NCBI RefSeq assembly: GCF_002163835.1
Contig: NZ_CP019331.1
Location: 2,269,001-2,333,000, forward strand
Direction of reading: 5' to 3'
Length of the DNA: 64,000 nucleotides
DNA from: Polaribacter sp. SA4-10
GTDB lineage: Bacteria; Bacteroidota; Bacteroidia; Flavobacteriales; Flavobacteriaceae
Below, one piece after another: positions 35,175-44,383 of the stretch (position 1 is the stretch's first letter; every line of letters starts with the position of its first letter). Below the pieces are notes generated by a model, which worked only from the letters and a program-made list of their open reading frames with translations, made no database searches and was not told the DNA's origin. A program made the position numbers and the translations under genes.

Positions 35175-36310
35175 TAAACTTTCATTAATTTTCCGTGAGT
35201 TTGTTTGATAATAATGGGTAATAAAAAAGGTAATTTCTTTAAAACTTGAAGTAAAACAGCTGCAATTTTATCTTTTCTAAACAACATTGCAATGAAATGA
35301 CCCGTTTTTAAACGAAAACTAAATTTTTTATTCCACTGCCTAATATATTGCTTTTCGAGTTCATTTCTCGAATTTAACGCTCCATTCAAGTAATTTAGAA
35401 TTAATTTAGACGCCATTTGAGCAGATTGAATTGCCATACTCATTCCGTTTCCGCATAAAGGGTGAATCATTCCTGCAGAATCGCCACACATTAAAATATG
35501 ATTTTCTACTGGTTTTTTTGTTTCAAAAGAAATCTGACTTATCGTTAATGGTTTTTCAAAAATAGCTTCGGAAGTAGTAAATATCTCTTTTAAAAATTGA
35601 TTTTTAAAAACTACTTTCTCTTGAAAATCCTCAATATTTTTATATTTTTTGAAGGATAAAAAATTGGTGATATAACACAAATTAATCGCGTTATTTTCTA
35701 CTTTAGAAACACCACAATATCCTCCTTTAAAATTATGAAGCGCTACTAAATCTTCTGGAAAATTTCCTTTTACATGAAGTTTCACTCCTAAATAAGGTGA
35801 TTTTTTTTTAATGAAATTACGGTTCATTTTTACATCCAAAAGACTTCTTTTCCCAAATGCTCCAATTGTGATTTTAGAGGTGTATGTTTTATTTTCTTTC
35901 GTTTGTATTAAAAAAGAATCATTGGAGTAATCAACATTAACAACAATGTCTTTTAATAGGGTTACCCCATTTTTCACAGCTTTTTTTGACAACTCAAAAT
36001 CCAGCTTATACCGAGAAATTCCAAATCCGCCCAAAGGTAATTTTGCTGAAATTAAATTACCTTTAGTCGTAGAAAGTTGAAACTTATTAATCTTTACTGC
36101 CCCAAAATTAAAAGGATTCACATTAAGAAATTCTAAATACGGTAGTACTTCATTAGAAATATATTCCCCACAAACTTTGTGTTTTGGGTAGTCATTTTTT
36201 TCAATCAATAAAACTTTTTTATCGAATTTAGATAGGTGAATTGCATTACACAAACCAGCCAAACCTCCTCCAATTATAATCACATCAAATTTTTTAGGGT
36301 TTTCTTTCAT
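35174..36310 (-). CDS. FAD-dependent oxidoreductase, geranylgeranyl-reductase-like
   Basis: A 378-residue flavoprotein: FAD loop VIIIGGGLAGLCNAIHL, LIEKNDYPKHKVCGEYIS (the KVCGE motif of GGR-like flavoproteins) and MCGDSAGMIHPLCGNGMSMA. Related enzymes reduce or hydroxylate lipids. Start lies four bases after the stop of the next FAD enzyme upstream. In this context it could hydroxylate the polyketide ring to a quinol or saturate chains; which one cannot be decided from sequence. Confidence 0.9.
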   Translation of the reverse strand: MKENPKKFDVIIIGGGLAGLCNAIHLSKFDKKVLLIEKNDYPKHKVCGEYISNEVLPYLEFLNVNPFNFGAVKINKFQLSTTKGNLISAKLPLGGFGISRYKLDFELSKKAVKNGVTLLKDIVVNVDYSNDSFLIQTKENKTYTSKITIGAFGKRSLLDVKMNRNFIKKKSPYLGVKLHVKGNFPEDLVALHNFKGGYCGVSKVENNAINLCYITNFLSFKKYKNIEDFQEKVVFKNQFLKEIFTTSEAIFEKPLTISQISFETKKPVENHILMCGDSAGMIHPLCGNGMSMAIQSAQMASKLILNYLNGALNSRNELEKQYIRQWNKKFSFRLKTGHFIAMLFRKDKIAAVLLQVLKKLPFLLPIIIKQTHGKLMKV

Positions 36311-36314
36311 AGTG

Positions 36315-37424
36315 CTAATTAAGTAAATCTGCCAATTCCTTACCTACTAAACTACCAATTGCAATACCCATGCCTCCTAAACGAACGCCACAAAACACAT
36401 TATCTGAAAGCTGTTTAACGATTGCTTTTTTCTGATTTCCAACACCCATAATTCCACTCCATTTGTGTTCAATTTCAAAGGCTGTATTTGGTAAAATTGT
36501 CTCTTTTAAGATTTTTTCTAATTGATTTTGAATAATTTCTGTCTGACCAAATACGGTTGTTTCTTCCGTTTTAAAATCCAGGTTTCTTCCTCCTCCAAAA
36601 AGAATTCTATTATCTATATTCCTAAAGTAGTAATATCCCTTTTCTAAATGAAAAGTGCCTTTTATCTGTAGGTTTTTAATTGGCTTTGTAATTAAAACTT
36701 GTGCTCTTACTGGTTGTACGTTTTCTTGTAAAAGTTCCGAAGCAAAACCATTGGTTGTAATAAATATTTTTTTAGTATAAAAATCTAACCTGTTGGTTTT
36801 TACGTGTATTTTATTTTGATTTTCTATAAAGTGTTCAACACTAATATTATTTAAAATTTTAACGCCTAAATTTTGAACTTTCTGTAGCAGTTCAAACGCC
36901 ATTTTTCCGGTATCAATTTGACCTTCAAAATTGTTTACAATATATTGTTGGTGCACTTTTTTAAAACTAAAAGTATTATCAGAAACTGAAAAAACATCAG
37001 TATTAAAAATCGGTTTTAATAACGCATTAATTTCATTTTTACGAGAAATACATTCCGAAAAAAAAGCTTGGTCTTCACACAATTCAAACCCTTTATTTTG
37101 CTGAAAATCGATATTGTTATCCCCTAAATTTTTACGCAGTAATTGTAAACCTTTCCATCGCTTATCTACTAAATTAAAAACCTCTTCTTCCGTATGAGAG
37201 TCTAAATCGTCTATTAATTCAGATAGGCTTCCAAAACAAGCAAAACCAGCGTTTTTAGTACTTGCGCCTTGTGGCAACATGCCTTTTTCTAGCATTAAAA
37301 TTTTTGCTTTAGGGTACTTTTTCTTCAATTCTAAAGCGCAATTTAAACCCACAATTCCACTACCAACAATGGTAAAATCAATGTTTGTAAACCATTCTTT
37401 TAATTCCCAGTAACTGTAATCCAT
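36315..37424 (-). CDS. FAD-dependent oxidoreductase of the DAO family
   Basis: The 369-residue protein has FTIVGSGIVGLNCALELK as FAD site, LEKGMLPQGASTKNAG (the GAS-x-NAG motif of DAO-type enzymes) and SGIMGVGNQKKAIVKQL and VRLGGMGIAIGS near the end. This is the glycine oxidase/DadA fold; amine or amino-acid oxidation is the usual activity. Four bases from the GGR-like gene, so it may be a cluster member or a bystander. Cytoplasmic. Confidence 0.87.
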   Translation of the reverse strand: MDYSYWELKEWFTNIDFTIVGSGIVGLNCALELKKKYPKAKILMLEKGMLPQGASTKNAGFACFGSLSELIDDLDSHTEEEVFNLVDKRWKGLQLLRKNLGDNNIDFQQNKGFELCEDQAFFSECISRKNEINALLKPIFNTDVFSVSDNTFSFKKVHQQYIVNNFEGQIDTGKMAFELLQKVQNLGVKILNNISVEHFIENQNKIHVKTNRLDFYTKKIFITTNGFASELLQENVQPVRAQVLITKPIKNLQIKGTFHLEKGYYYFRNIDNRILFGGGRNLDFKTEETTVFGQTEIIQNQLEKILKETILPNTAFEIEHKWSGIMGVGNQKKAIVKQLSDNVFCGVRLGGMGIAIGSLVGKELADLLN

Positions 37425-37901
37425 TTATAGTCGTTTTTTAAAGCAAATGCTATTTTCCATATTTTTATATTGTCCGTAATTGGGAATAATTTTATAATTA
37501 CACTTTTTATAAAACCTTACAGCCTCTACTTGTCTTATTCCTGTTTCTAAAATACAATTTTTATACCCAAGTTCTTTTGCCCACGTTTCTAGTTCTTGGA
37601 GTATTTTTTGTGCAACTCCCGAACCTCTATTTTCAGAGCAAACAAACATTCTTTTTACTTCAACAGTGTTGTTGTCAAATTTTTTGATCGCTCCACAACC
37701 GACTGCAACTTTCACTTGTGCTGAATTTATTTCAGTATCAACATAAGTTACCACAATATTCTTTAAAACATCAATATGATTAAACTGATTGTAAAAATCG
37801 TGTTCATCTCCATCGGTAGTTTTTAGATATGCATCTAATTTTTTTACTAATTTAATGAAATCTCTGTTTTCTGAGTTTGTTCTTTCTATTCTTGTGCTCA
37901 T
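37425..37901 (-). CDS. GNAT-family N-acetyltransferase with an embedded interspersed repeat
   Basis: The 158-residue protein has the GNAT core: KRMFVCSENRGSGVAQKILQ (acetyl-CoA pyrophosphate loop) and GYKNCILETGIRQVEAVRFY. Residues around DTEINSAQVK are encoded by a copy of the short palindromic repeat (37714-37739), so the repeat has entered or been kept in the reading frame. Substrate unknown. Directly before the DAO gene with no gap. Confidence 0.87.
   Translation of the reverse strand: MSTRIERTNSENRDFIKLVKKLDAYLKTTDGDEHDFYNQFNHIDVLKNIVVTYVDTEINSAQVKVAVGCGAIKKFDNNTVEVKRMFVCSENRGSGVAQKILQELETWAKELGYKNCILETGIRQVEAVRFYKKCNYKIIPNYGQYKNMENSICFKKRL
37714..37739. repeat. Short palindromic interspersed repeat, copy 3, inside a coding sequence
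   Basis: ACTTGTGCTGAAT-TTA-TTTCAGTATC; inner arms CTGAA and TTCAG around five bases. It shares the ACTTGTGCTGAA core with copies 1 and 2 but lies inside the GNAT gene, in frame. Confidence 0.6.
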
Positions 37902-37915
37902 TCTATTGAGAGTAG

Positions 37916-39013
37916 TTAAAGACGCTGTGGGTCAAAATTAAACTTTAATTGAACCCAAATAGGTTCTTTATTTTCGGTATTTAAATTCCCAAAAGAAAGC
38001 CCTAATAAGCGTACGGAATTCTGTAATTTTTCTTGAAATAGTAGCGCTTTAACTATCGGAAAAAACTCTTTTTTTTGTTGCATAAAATTAGCCACAGTTT
38101 TACTACGGGTTTGTTGCGTAAAATCTGAATATTTAATTTTTAAAGTAATTGTTTTTCCCTTGGTATCAGACTTTTTCATGCGTATTTCTATTTCATCAGC
38201 AATCTTTTCTAATCTTTCTAGCATAAAAATTTCCGATGAAATGTTTTCATTAAAAGTTCTTTCTGCTGCAATAGATTTACGAATTCTATTTGGTTTTACC
38301 TCGCTGTTATGAATTCCGCGTACAATATTGTAATAATGTGTTCCAGATTTACCAAATAAATTAGTTAATTCTTCTACTGTTTTTTTCTTTAAATCATTCC
38401 CTACAAAAATTCCTAAATTGTACATTTTTGCACTGGTAACTTTACCAACTCCATAAAATTTATTGACAGGTAGTTCTTCTAAAAATTGAAGAACCTCATC
38501 TGGATGTACTGTTTTTTGTCCATTTGGCTTGTTAATATCTGAAGCTACTTTTGCTATAAATTTGTTAATAGAAATTCCGGCTGACGCTCTTAAGCCTGTT
38601 TCTTCATAAATACGCTCTCTAATTTCTCTGGCAATATCATTTGCAGAAGCATTCCCTTTCTTATTCTCTGTAACGTCTAAATAGGCTTCATCTAAAGAAA
38701 GTGGCTCTACTAAATCTGTGTACTCATAAAAAATTTCTCTCACTTTTAATGAAATCTCTTTATAACGTTCAAAATCTGTTGTAACAAAAATAAGATGTGG
38801 ACATTTTTGTTTTGCTAAACTGCCACTCATTGCAGATTTTACTCCGAATTTACGTGCTTCATAACTTGCTGCAGAGATAACTCCTCTTCTACCTTCACCA
38901 CCAACTGCAATCGCTTTTCCTCTTAATTCTGGATTGTCTAATTCTGCTACCGATGCATAAAAAGCATCCATATCTACATGAATTATTTTCCGAAATGGAG
39001 GGTGTAGTTCCAA
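37916..39013 (-). CDS. dinB: DNA polymerase IV (Y family)
   Basis: A 365-residue translesion polymerase: IIHVDMDAFYASVAE and the catalytic PLSLDEAYLDVTE motif (Asp, Glu), the IRERIYEETGLRASAGIS-type palm, and a little-finger domain (RKSIAAERTFNENI). It bypasses lesions at stalled forks. Neighbour upstream is an ACT-domain protein two bases away. No clear LexA-like site was recognised. Confidence 0.95.
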   Translation of the reverse strand: MELHPPFRKIIHVDMDAFYASVAELDNPELRGKAIAVGGEGRRGVISAASYEARKFGVKSAMSGSLAKQKCPHLIFVTTDFERYKEISLKVREIFYEYTDLVEPLSLDEAYLDVTENKKGNASANDIAREIRERIYEETGLRASAGISINKFIAKVASDINKPNGQKTVHPDEVLQFLEELPVNKFYGVGKVTSAKMYNLGIFVGNDLKKKTVEELTNLFGKSGTHYYNIVRGIHNSEVKPNRIRKSIAAERTFNENISSEIFMLERLEKIADEIEIRMKKSDTKGKTITLKIKYSDFTQQTRSKTVANFMQQKKEFFPIVKALLFQEKLQNSVRLLGLSFGNLNTENKEPIWVQLKFNFDPQRL

Positions 39014-39015
39014 GG

Positions 39016-39435
39016 TTATTTTTGAGCTAAGTTTGTTAAAATTTCAAGTGCTTTTTGAGCCTCTTTTATATCGACAAAAATATGGTCATGATAATACCCT
39101 GCAACAACATTACACGCTATTTGATGTTTTGTTAATTCCGTAGAAAAGGCTGCTGTTAAACCAACGGCTTCTAAAGAGGAGTGGATTTTTAATGTAAGCC
39201 AAGCACTCACAAATTGGTAGGGTAATTTTAAGGCCTGCGCTTTGTTTTTTTCTAAAACAACAGTAATTCCTTCTGCTTCCTTAAACTCAAACAAGGTGTC
39301 TTTTCTTCCTATTTTTTCAAAATCTGAAACCGTTACAAAAACATACTCCCCTGCATTTAAAACGGGTTGTAGTCCTTTTAGTAAATTGGTTAAATTTTTT
39401 TCGCCACTCATGATTTTTGTTTTTTGGTTATTCAA
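39016..39435 (-). CDS. ACT-domain protein (ACT_7-like)
   Basis: The 139-residue protein consists of a beta-rich N-terminal half (LNAGEYVFVTVSDFEKI) and a C-terminal ACT-like half (LTLKIHSSLEAVGLTAAFST, ACNVVAGYYHDHIFV). ACT domains bind amino acids to regulate enzymes; the partner is unknown. The start at 39411 (MSGEKNLTNLL) is more natural than the first ATG, which adds eight residues (MNNQKTKI). Between dinB and the alpha/beta hydrolase. Confidence 0.8.
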   Translation of the reverse strand: MNNQKTKIMSGEKNLTNLLKGLQPVLNAGEYVFVTVSDFEKIGRKDTLFEFKEAEGITVVLEKNKAQALKLPYQFVSAWLTLKIHSSLEAVGLTAAFSTELTKHQIACNVVAGYYHDHIFVDIKEAQKALEILTNLAQK

Positions 39436-39454
39436 AAATACAAAAACAAAAAGT

Positions 39455-40297
39455 TTACTGTTTTAAAAAATTAATACAACTTTTGATTGTTTTTTCAAAT
39501 GCCTCTGAACTGCTCTTTTTAACCCAAGGATGAGAAACATTAAAAACGTGATTTGCGTTTTCTATAATTTTAAACTCACTGTTTGGATTCCATTTTTTTA
39601 AACTTTCTGCTTCATTAATCAATACAGAAGTATCATTATCTCCATGAATTATTAACTGTGGAATCTTTAAATTTTGAGCGGCTTTTTGAATATTTAATCG
39701 ATTTTCATTTTTTATAAAATCTTCGTAAAATTGATAAAAATGCGGCATTTCTTGATGAGTTCTTCCATTTTTTACATAAAAAACACCTTTTTCTTTCCAT
39801 TCTTGGAGTTTTTCGTTCTTTGGAAATCTACTTTTATAGTCTGAAACTCCTGCCAAAGTAATCACCTTTTTAATTCTAGCATCTTCATTCGATTTTAACA
39901 AAACAATTCCGCCGCCTCTACTATGCCCTATCAGAGAAATAGCATCAATATTAACTTCGTTTTTAAAATCATGATTTGTAGAAATCCAATCTATTACAGT
40001 TTCTAGATCAGCTACTTCTTTTGTGTAATTATTAGTTCCAAAAGCTTCTAAATCTGGAAAATCTATGGGTTGCTCAACAGTTCCTCCGTTATGAGAAAAG
40101 TTGAATTTTATAAAGAAAAACCCTGCTTTTGCCAAAGCTTCTGCCATTAAATTCCAAGCGCCCCAATCTTTAAAACCTTTGTAACCGTGACAAAAAATTA
40201 CCACTGGTTTTTGTTGATGAGTTTCTTTAAAAAACACATCTGTAAGAATTGGTTTGTTATGCTTTCCTTGTAAAATTATATCTTTAGAAATCTTCAT
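39455..40297 (-). CDS. Alpha/beta hydrolase (dienelactone-hydrolase/prolyl-peptidase-like)
   Basis: The 280-residue enzyme carries FCHGYKGFKDWGAW as oxyanion region, nucleophile Ser in LIGHSRGGGIVLL, Asp in IHGDNDTSV and His in IENANHVFNV. No signal peptide, so cytoplasmic. Substrate unknown. Four bases from the LysE-like gene upstream, likely co-transcribed with the ACT and dinB genes. Confidence 0.9.
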   Translation of the reverse strand: MKISKDIILQGKHNKPILTDVFFKETHQQKPVVIFCHGYKGFKDWGAWNLMAEALAKAGFFFIKFNFSHNGGTVEQPIDFPDLEAFGTNNYTKEVADLETVIDWISTNHDFKNEVNIDAISLIGHSRGGGIVLLKSNEDARIKKVITLAGVSDYKSRFPKNEKLQEWKEKGVFYVKNGRTHQEMPHFYQFYEDFIKNENRLNIQKAAQNLKIPQLIIHGDNDTSVLINEAESLKKWNPNSEFKIIENANHVFNVSHPWVKKSSSEAFEKTIKSCINFLKQ

Positions 40298-40300
40298 TTT

Positions 40301-40930
40301 TTAATCGTTTAAAACAAATAGTTTAAAAAGTGTTAATACCGCAAATAAACCTGTTAAAACACTTAATACCAAATTAATATCTTTTGTTATTTTTCCTGCT
40401 TTTTTCTGAATTTGTTTTGCATATTTTGCATATAAGAATAAGATAAAAAACGACCCAATTCCCGCACCAAAAACAAAAAATAGTACTGGAAATATATCGA
40501 AATTAAACAAATTAAAAAGAGCTAATGTTGCCACTATTCCGCAGAAAAAAGGAATTGCAAACATATTTAAAAAAGATAAAATTATTCCTGATAAAAAAGA
40601 GCTTCCTTTTTTTGTGTTACTTGCTTTAACTTGGGTTTTTTCTTTTTTTGATTGTCTGTAAAAATAAAAAGATAAAAGAATAAATATAAAGATTCCTGCT
40701 TTTTCTAAACTCTCTAAAAAACTTGGATTTTTTGAAATGTAATTTGTTAAAATTACTGCAATATAAGTTTGAATAAAAACAATTAAAGAAACACCTAAAT
40801 TATAATAATTAGCTGCTGTTTCATTTTTCTCTAAACTAATTTTTAATGCTGTCATATTTAACATACTTGGCGTAATTGAGCCAATAAATGAAAAAATAAA
40901 ACCAAATAAAAGGTGAAAAATCAAAATCAT
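40301..40930 (-). CDS. LysE/RhtB-like six-helix transporter
   Basis: The 209-residue membrane protein has six predicted helices in the LysE arrangement; FIFSFIGSITPSMLNMTALK corresponds to the conserved first helix and re-entrant segment (G-x2-TPGP in typical members, here SITPSML). A basic loop (YFYRQSKKEKTQVKASNTKK) divides the halves. Members export amino acids or similar metabolites. Likely first gene of the LysE-like/hydrolase/ACT/dinB run. Confidence 0.75.
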   Translation of the reverse strand: MILIFHLLFGFIFSFIGSITPSMLNMTALKISLEKNETAANYYNLGVSLIVFIQTYIAVILTNYISKNPSFLESLEKAGIFIFILLSFYFYRQSKKEKTQVKASNTKKGSSFLSGIILSFLNMFAIPFFCGIVATLALFNLFNFDIFPVLFFVFGAGIGSFFILFLYAKYAKQIQKKAGKITKDINLVLSVLTGLFAVLTLFKLFVLND

Positions 40931-40991
40931 CTATAAAAATATTTTTTGTACTATTCTCTCTGTAAAGATTACTTTTTTAAATAGTATGCAC

Positions 40992-41020
40992 AAAAAAAAA
41001 CGCATCAAATAAATTGATGC
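40992..41020 (-). terminator. Rho-independent terminator of gdhA
   Basis: Arms GCATCAA (41002-41008) and TTGATGC (41014-41020), followed on the minus strand by a run of nine Ts. Lies 30 bases after the gdhA stop. Confidence 0.8.
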
Positions 41021-41049
41021 ATTTTCTATATTAAATTTAATTTGATGTT

Positions 41050-42405
41050 TTATACAACTCCTTGTGCTAACATTGCATCTGCAACTTTAACAAAACCAGC
41101 AATATTTGCACCTTTGATATAATCTATAGAACCATCTTCATTTTCTCCATATTGTACACATGAATCATGAATGTCTTCCATAATATCTTTTAATTTGTCA
41201 TCAACTTCTTTACGAGACCAGCTTAAACGTAATGAATTCTGACTCATTTCTAAACCAGAAGTAGCTACACCACCTGCATTACTTGCTTTTCCTGGGGCAA
41301 ATAACATTTTTGCTTTTTGAAACTCATGAATTGCTTCTGGAGTTGAAGGCATATTTGCACCTTCAGAAACACACATACATCCATTTTTAACCAATTCTTT
41401 TGCTTCTTCACCATTTAACTCATTTTGAGTTGCACATGGTAAAGCAATATCACATTTTACAGACCAAGGTCTTTTTCCTGCAACAAATTTTGCATTTGGA
41501 TATTTCTCTAAATACTCACTTATTCTTCCTCTTTTTTCATTTTTGATGTACATTATGTGCTTCAACTTTTCTGTGCTGATGCCTTCTTCATCTAAAATAT
41601 AACCTCCAGAATCTGACAATGTTAAAACAGTTGCTCCTAATTCTATTGCTTTTTCAGCAGCATATTGCGCTACGTTTCCAGAACCAGAAATAACTACTTT
41701 TTTTCCATCAAATGAATCTTCTCTACGCAATAACATGTTTTGTGCGAAATACACAGTACCATAACCGGTTGCTTCTGGTCTAATTAAAGATCCTCCCCAA
41801 GAAGCACCTTTACCCGTAAGAACTCCAGTAAATGTGTTATTTAATTTTTTATACATTCCAAACATAAAGCCTATTTCACGTCCTCCAACACCAATATCTC
41901 CAGCAGGAACGTCTGTATTATGACCAATATGTCTAAATAATTCACTCATAAAAGAATGACAGAAACGCATAATTTCATTGTCAGACTTTCCTTTCGGATC
42001 AAAATCAGAACCACCTTTTCCTCCACCCATTGGTAAAGTTGTTAAAGAGTTTTTAAAGACTTGCTCAAAAGCTAAAAACTTTAAAATACTTGCATTCACT
42101 GATGGGTGAAAACGCAAACCTCCTTTATAGGGTCCTATTGCAGAATTCATTTGAACTCTATATCCTCTATTTACTTGTATCTCTCCGTCATCATCTACCC
42201 AAGAAACCCTAAAAGAAATTAATCTCTCTGGCTCTACCATCCTTAACAATATATTTTTTCCATTGTAAATATCGTGATTAGCGATATAAGGAATTACAGT
42301 TTCTGCAACTTCTTGAACAGCTTGTAAGAATTCTGGCTCATGGTTATTTCTTTTTGTAACCATTTCCATAAACTCATTTATCTTTAATTCTGCTTTTTTA
42401 GCCAT
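41050..42405 (-). CDS. gdhA: NADP-specific glutamate dehydrogenase
   Basis: The 451-residue enzyme has PYKGGLRFHPSVN with the substrate-binding Lys, LPMGGGKGGSDFDPKGKSDN with the catalytic Lys and Asp region, and the Rossmann loop VVISGSGNVAQYAAEKA. FHPSVN and PEATGYGTVYF are typical of the hexameric NADP type that assimilates ammonium into glutamate. Single gene, with a TATATTTG -7 box (42440-42447) and a terminator at 40992. Confidence 0.96.
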   Translation of the reverse strand: MAKKAELKINEFMEMVTKRNNHEPEFLQAVQEVAETVIPYIANHDIYNGKNILLRMVEPERLISFRVSWVDDDGEIQVNRGYRVQMNSAIGPYKGGLRFHPSVNASILKFLAFEQVFKNSLTTLPMGGGKGGSDFDPKGKSDNEIMRFCHSFMSELFRHIGHNTDVPAGDIGVGGREIGFMFGMYKKLNNTFTGVLTGKGASWGGSLIRPEATGYGTVYFAQNMLLRREDSFDGKKVVISGSGNVAQYAAEKAIELGATVLTLSDSGGYILDEEGISTEKLKHIMYIKNEKRGRISEYLEKYPNAKFVAGKRPWSVKCDIALPCATQNELNGEEAKELVKNGCMCVSEGANMPSTPEAIHEFQKAKMLFAPGKASNAGGVATSGLEMSQNSLRLSWSRKEVDDKLKDIMEDIHDSCVQYGENEDGSIDYIKGANIAGFVKVADAMLAQGVV

Positions 42406-42439
42406 ACTTTTTTATGAATTTAATAATATTTAAGTAGAA

Positions 42440-42447
42440 CAAATATA
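42440..42447 (-). promoter_or_regulatory. -7 promoter box for gdhA
   Basis: TATATTTG on the minus strand, matching TAnnTTTG, 34 bases before the gdhA ATG. Confidence 0.6.
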
Positions 42448-42574
42448 GTTAATTTATGAATCCTTAAATAAAAAAAGAATTTTTATTTATTCTTTAAACC
42501 ACCTTATTTCAATCGATTTCGGAAGCTCTTATTGTTTTCCTTACTTTAGGTGGATAAAGCTCTACAAAAAACAC

Positions 42575-42582
42575 TAAATTTG
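42575..42582 (+). promoter_or_regulatory. -7 promoter box for pheS
   Basis: TAAATTTG matches TAnnTTTG and lies 20 bases before the pheS ATG at 42603. Confidence 0.55.
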
Positions 42583-42602
42583 CAGCCTAATTTTATTGAA
42601 AA

Positions 42603-43622
42603 ATGTTAGATAAAGTAAAAGAACTGATTGGTGATGTAAAAGCATTTAATGCAACTTCTAAAGAAGAGGTTGAATCTTTTAGAATTAAATACTTAGGAAG
42701 TAAAGGTCTTTTAAAAGATTTATTTGCTGAATTTAAAAATGTTGACGCTGAATCACGTAAGGATTTTGGACAAGCGCTAAACAACCTTAAAAAATCTGCG
42801 GAAGAAAAAGTTATTCAATTAAATGAAGCTTTAGATAACTCTGTTGAAGAAAAAGGAATTTATGGCGATTTAACGCGTCCTTCTGAGCCAATAGAATTAG
42901 GTTCTCGTCATCCAATTTCATTGGTTAAAAATAAAATTATTGAAGTTTTTAATAGAATTGGTTTCACGGTTTCTGAAGGTCCAGAAATTGAAGATGATTG
43001 GCATAACTTTACTGCTTTAAACTTACCAGAATATCACCCTGCTAGAGATATGCAGGATACTTTTTTTATTGATAAAAATCCAGATACTTTATTAAGAACC
43101 CACACTTCTTCTGTGCAAGTTCGTTATATGGAAAATAATACGCCGCCTATTAGAACTATTTCTCCTGGAAGGGTTTTTAGAAATGAAGATATTTCTGCGC
43201 GTGCTCACTGTATTTTTCATCAAGTTGAAGGTTTGTATATAGATACTGATGTTTCTTTTGCAGATTTAAAACAAACGCTTTTATACTTTACTAAAGAGAT
43301 GTTTGGAAAATCTAAAATTAGACTACGTCCTTCTTATTTCCCTTTTACTGAGCCAAGTGCAGAAGTAGATATTTATTGGGGATTAGAAACTGAAACTGAT
43401 TATAAAATTACAAAAGGAACGGGTTGGTTAGAAATTATGGGTTGTGGTATGGTAGATCCTAATGTGTTGAAAAATGCCAATATTGATCCAACAAAATATT
43501 CTGGTTACGCTTTTGGTATGGGAATAGAACGTATTGCAATGTTGTTATATCAAATACCAGATATTAGAATGTTTTACGAAAATGATAAACGCTTTTTAGA
43601 GCAATTTAAATCTGTTATATAA
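42603..43622 (+). CDS. pheS: Phenylalanine-tRNA ligase alpha subunit
   Basis: The 339-residue class II synthetase subunit has an N-terminal coiled coil that binds tRNA, then [15 protein letters not shown], motif 2 [16 protein letters not shown], and motif 3 [19 protein letters not shown]. Conserved [16 protein letters not shown] follows the family. It charges tRNA-Phe together with PheT, which is not in the window. Its TAA shares one base with the ATG of the next gene. Confidence 0.97.
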   Translation: MLDKVKELIGDVKAFNATSKEEVESFRIKYLGSKGLLKDLFAEFKNVDAESRKDFGQALNNLKKSAEEKVIQLNEALDNSVEEKGIYGDLTRPSEPIELGSRHPISLVKNKIIEVFNRIGFTVSEGPEIEDDWHNFTALNLPEYHPARDMQDTFFIDKNPDTLLRTHTSSVQVRYMENNTPPIRTISPGRVFRNEDISARAHCIFHQVEGLYIDTDVSFADLKQTLLYFTKEMFGKSKIRLRPSYFPFTEPSAEVDIYWGLETETDYKITKGTGWLEIMGCGMVDPNVLKNANIDPTKYSGYAFGMGIERIAMLLYQIPDIRMFYENDKRFLEQFKSVI

Positions 43623-43879
43623 TGAAATACTTTTCACAATTTTGGGACGAAAATAGAGATGATGAATATGCAGATTGGGGAACCTCAACTTGGTATTTTG
43701 AAACCAATGATGCAGATGAAGTTTTAAAACAAATTACTGTTTATAAAAACGAAAAAGTTACAAAATATAATGAAGACCATCTTGAAGATGAATTTGGTGG
43801 TTTATGTGAAGGAACTTTAACTATTGATGACTGTGATGGTGATATAGTATCTAAAGAAGATTTTTATAAACTTTGGTAA
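43622..43879 (+). CDS. Small acidic protein of unknown function downstream of pheS
   Basis: An 85-residue, strongly acidic protein (FWDENRDDEYADWGTSTWYF, EDHLEDEFGGLCEGTLTIDD) with the look of a small beta-alpha immunity-type or DUF6881-like fold. The ATG overlaps the pheS stop by one base, so translation is probably coupled. No motif permits a function. The next gene begins 27 bases on, after a short repeat. Confidence 0.65.
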   Translation: MKYFSQFWDENRDDEYADWGTSTWYFETNDADEVLKQITVYKNEKVTKYNEDHLEDEFGGLCEGTLTIDDCDGDIVSKEDFYKLW

Positions 43880-43882
43880 AAA

Positions 43883-43904
43883 GATACTAAAACAAGTTCA
43901 GCAT
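43883..43904. repeat. Short palindromic interspersed repeat, copy 4
   Basis: GATACTAAAACAAGTTCAGCAT corresponds to the reverse complement of the 32079 copy (GATGCTGAAGCAAGTTCAGC). It ends three bases before the ATG at 43907 and thus occupies the ribosome-binding region. Confidence 0.55.
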
Positions 43905-43906
43905 AA

Positions 43907-44302
43907 ATGAAAAAAGACATTCAAATACCTGAAGTTACAGATGTAGAAATTGCGGTAGTTTATGAATACAATGATATTTATAAAACTGATGATTGGAACA
44001 TTTATATTATCAATAATAAAAACATTGCTTTAGAATTGGTTGTAATTGTTTCTCAAGGTTTTTCTGAGAAAAAAACAACGTCTTTAATGCGTAAAAAATT
44101 AGAGGTATTACCTGCTAATTCTTTTGCAAAGATTGAGTTTATTCAACCTGATTTATTTGCCTTAAATAACCGTTTTCAGGTTTCTTTTTTTGCTGATAAC
44201 AAATTGTTTGATAAAACATATCTATTGAAACAAAACACCGTTAAAGAAGGTGCTTTAAGAATAATTCCTGAATTAAAAAAACGCGGAATTTTAGCGAAGT
44301 AA
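43907..44302 (+). CDS. Conserved flavobacterial protein downstream of pheS, function unknown
   Basis: The 131-residue protein is a predicted all-beta domain (VEIAVVYEYNDIYKTDDWNI, IALELVVIVSQGF, RFQVSFFADNKLFDKTYLL) ending in a basic LKKRGILAK. Similar proteins in flavobacteria are sometimes named phenylalanyl-tRNA synthetase subunit alpha, apparently because of position; no synthetase motif is present. No signal peptide. Function unknown. Confidence 0.65.
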   Translation: MKKDIQIPEVTDVEIAVVYEYNDIYKTDDWNIYIINNKNIALELVVIVSQGFSEKKTTSLMRKKLEVLPANSFAKIEFIQPDLFALNNRFQVSFFADNKLFDKTYLLKQNTVKEGALRIIPELKKRGILAK

Positions 44303-44383
44303 AAGTTCTCGATACATTTTTTATTTACACTTTGTTTCAATAAAAAACACTCGAACTGACAGGATGTTCTTACTCTCACAATC

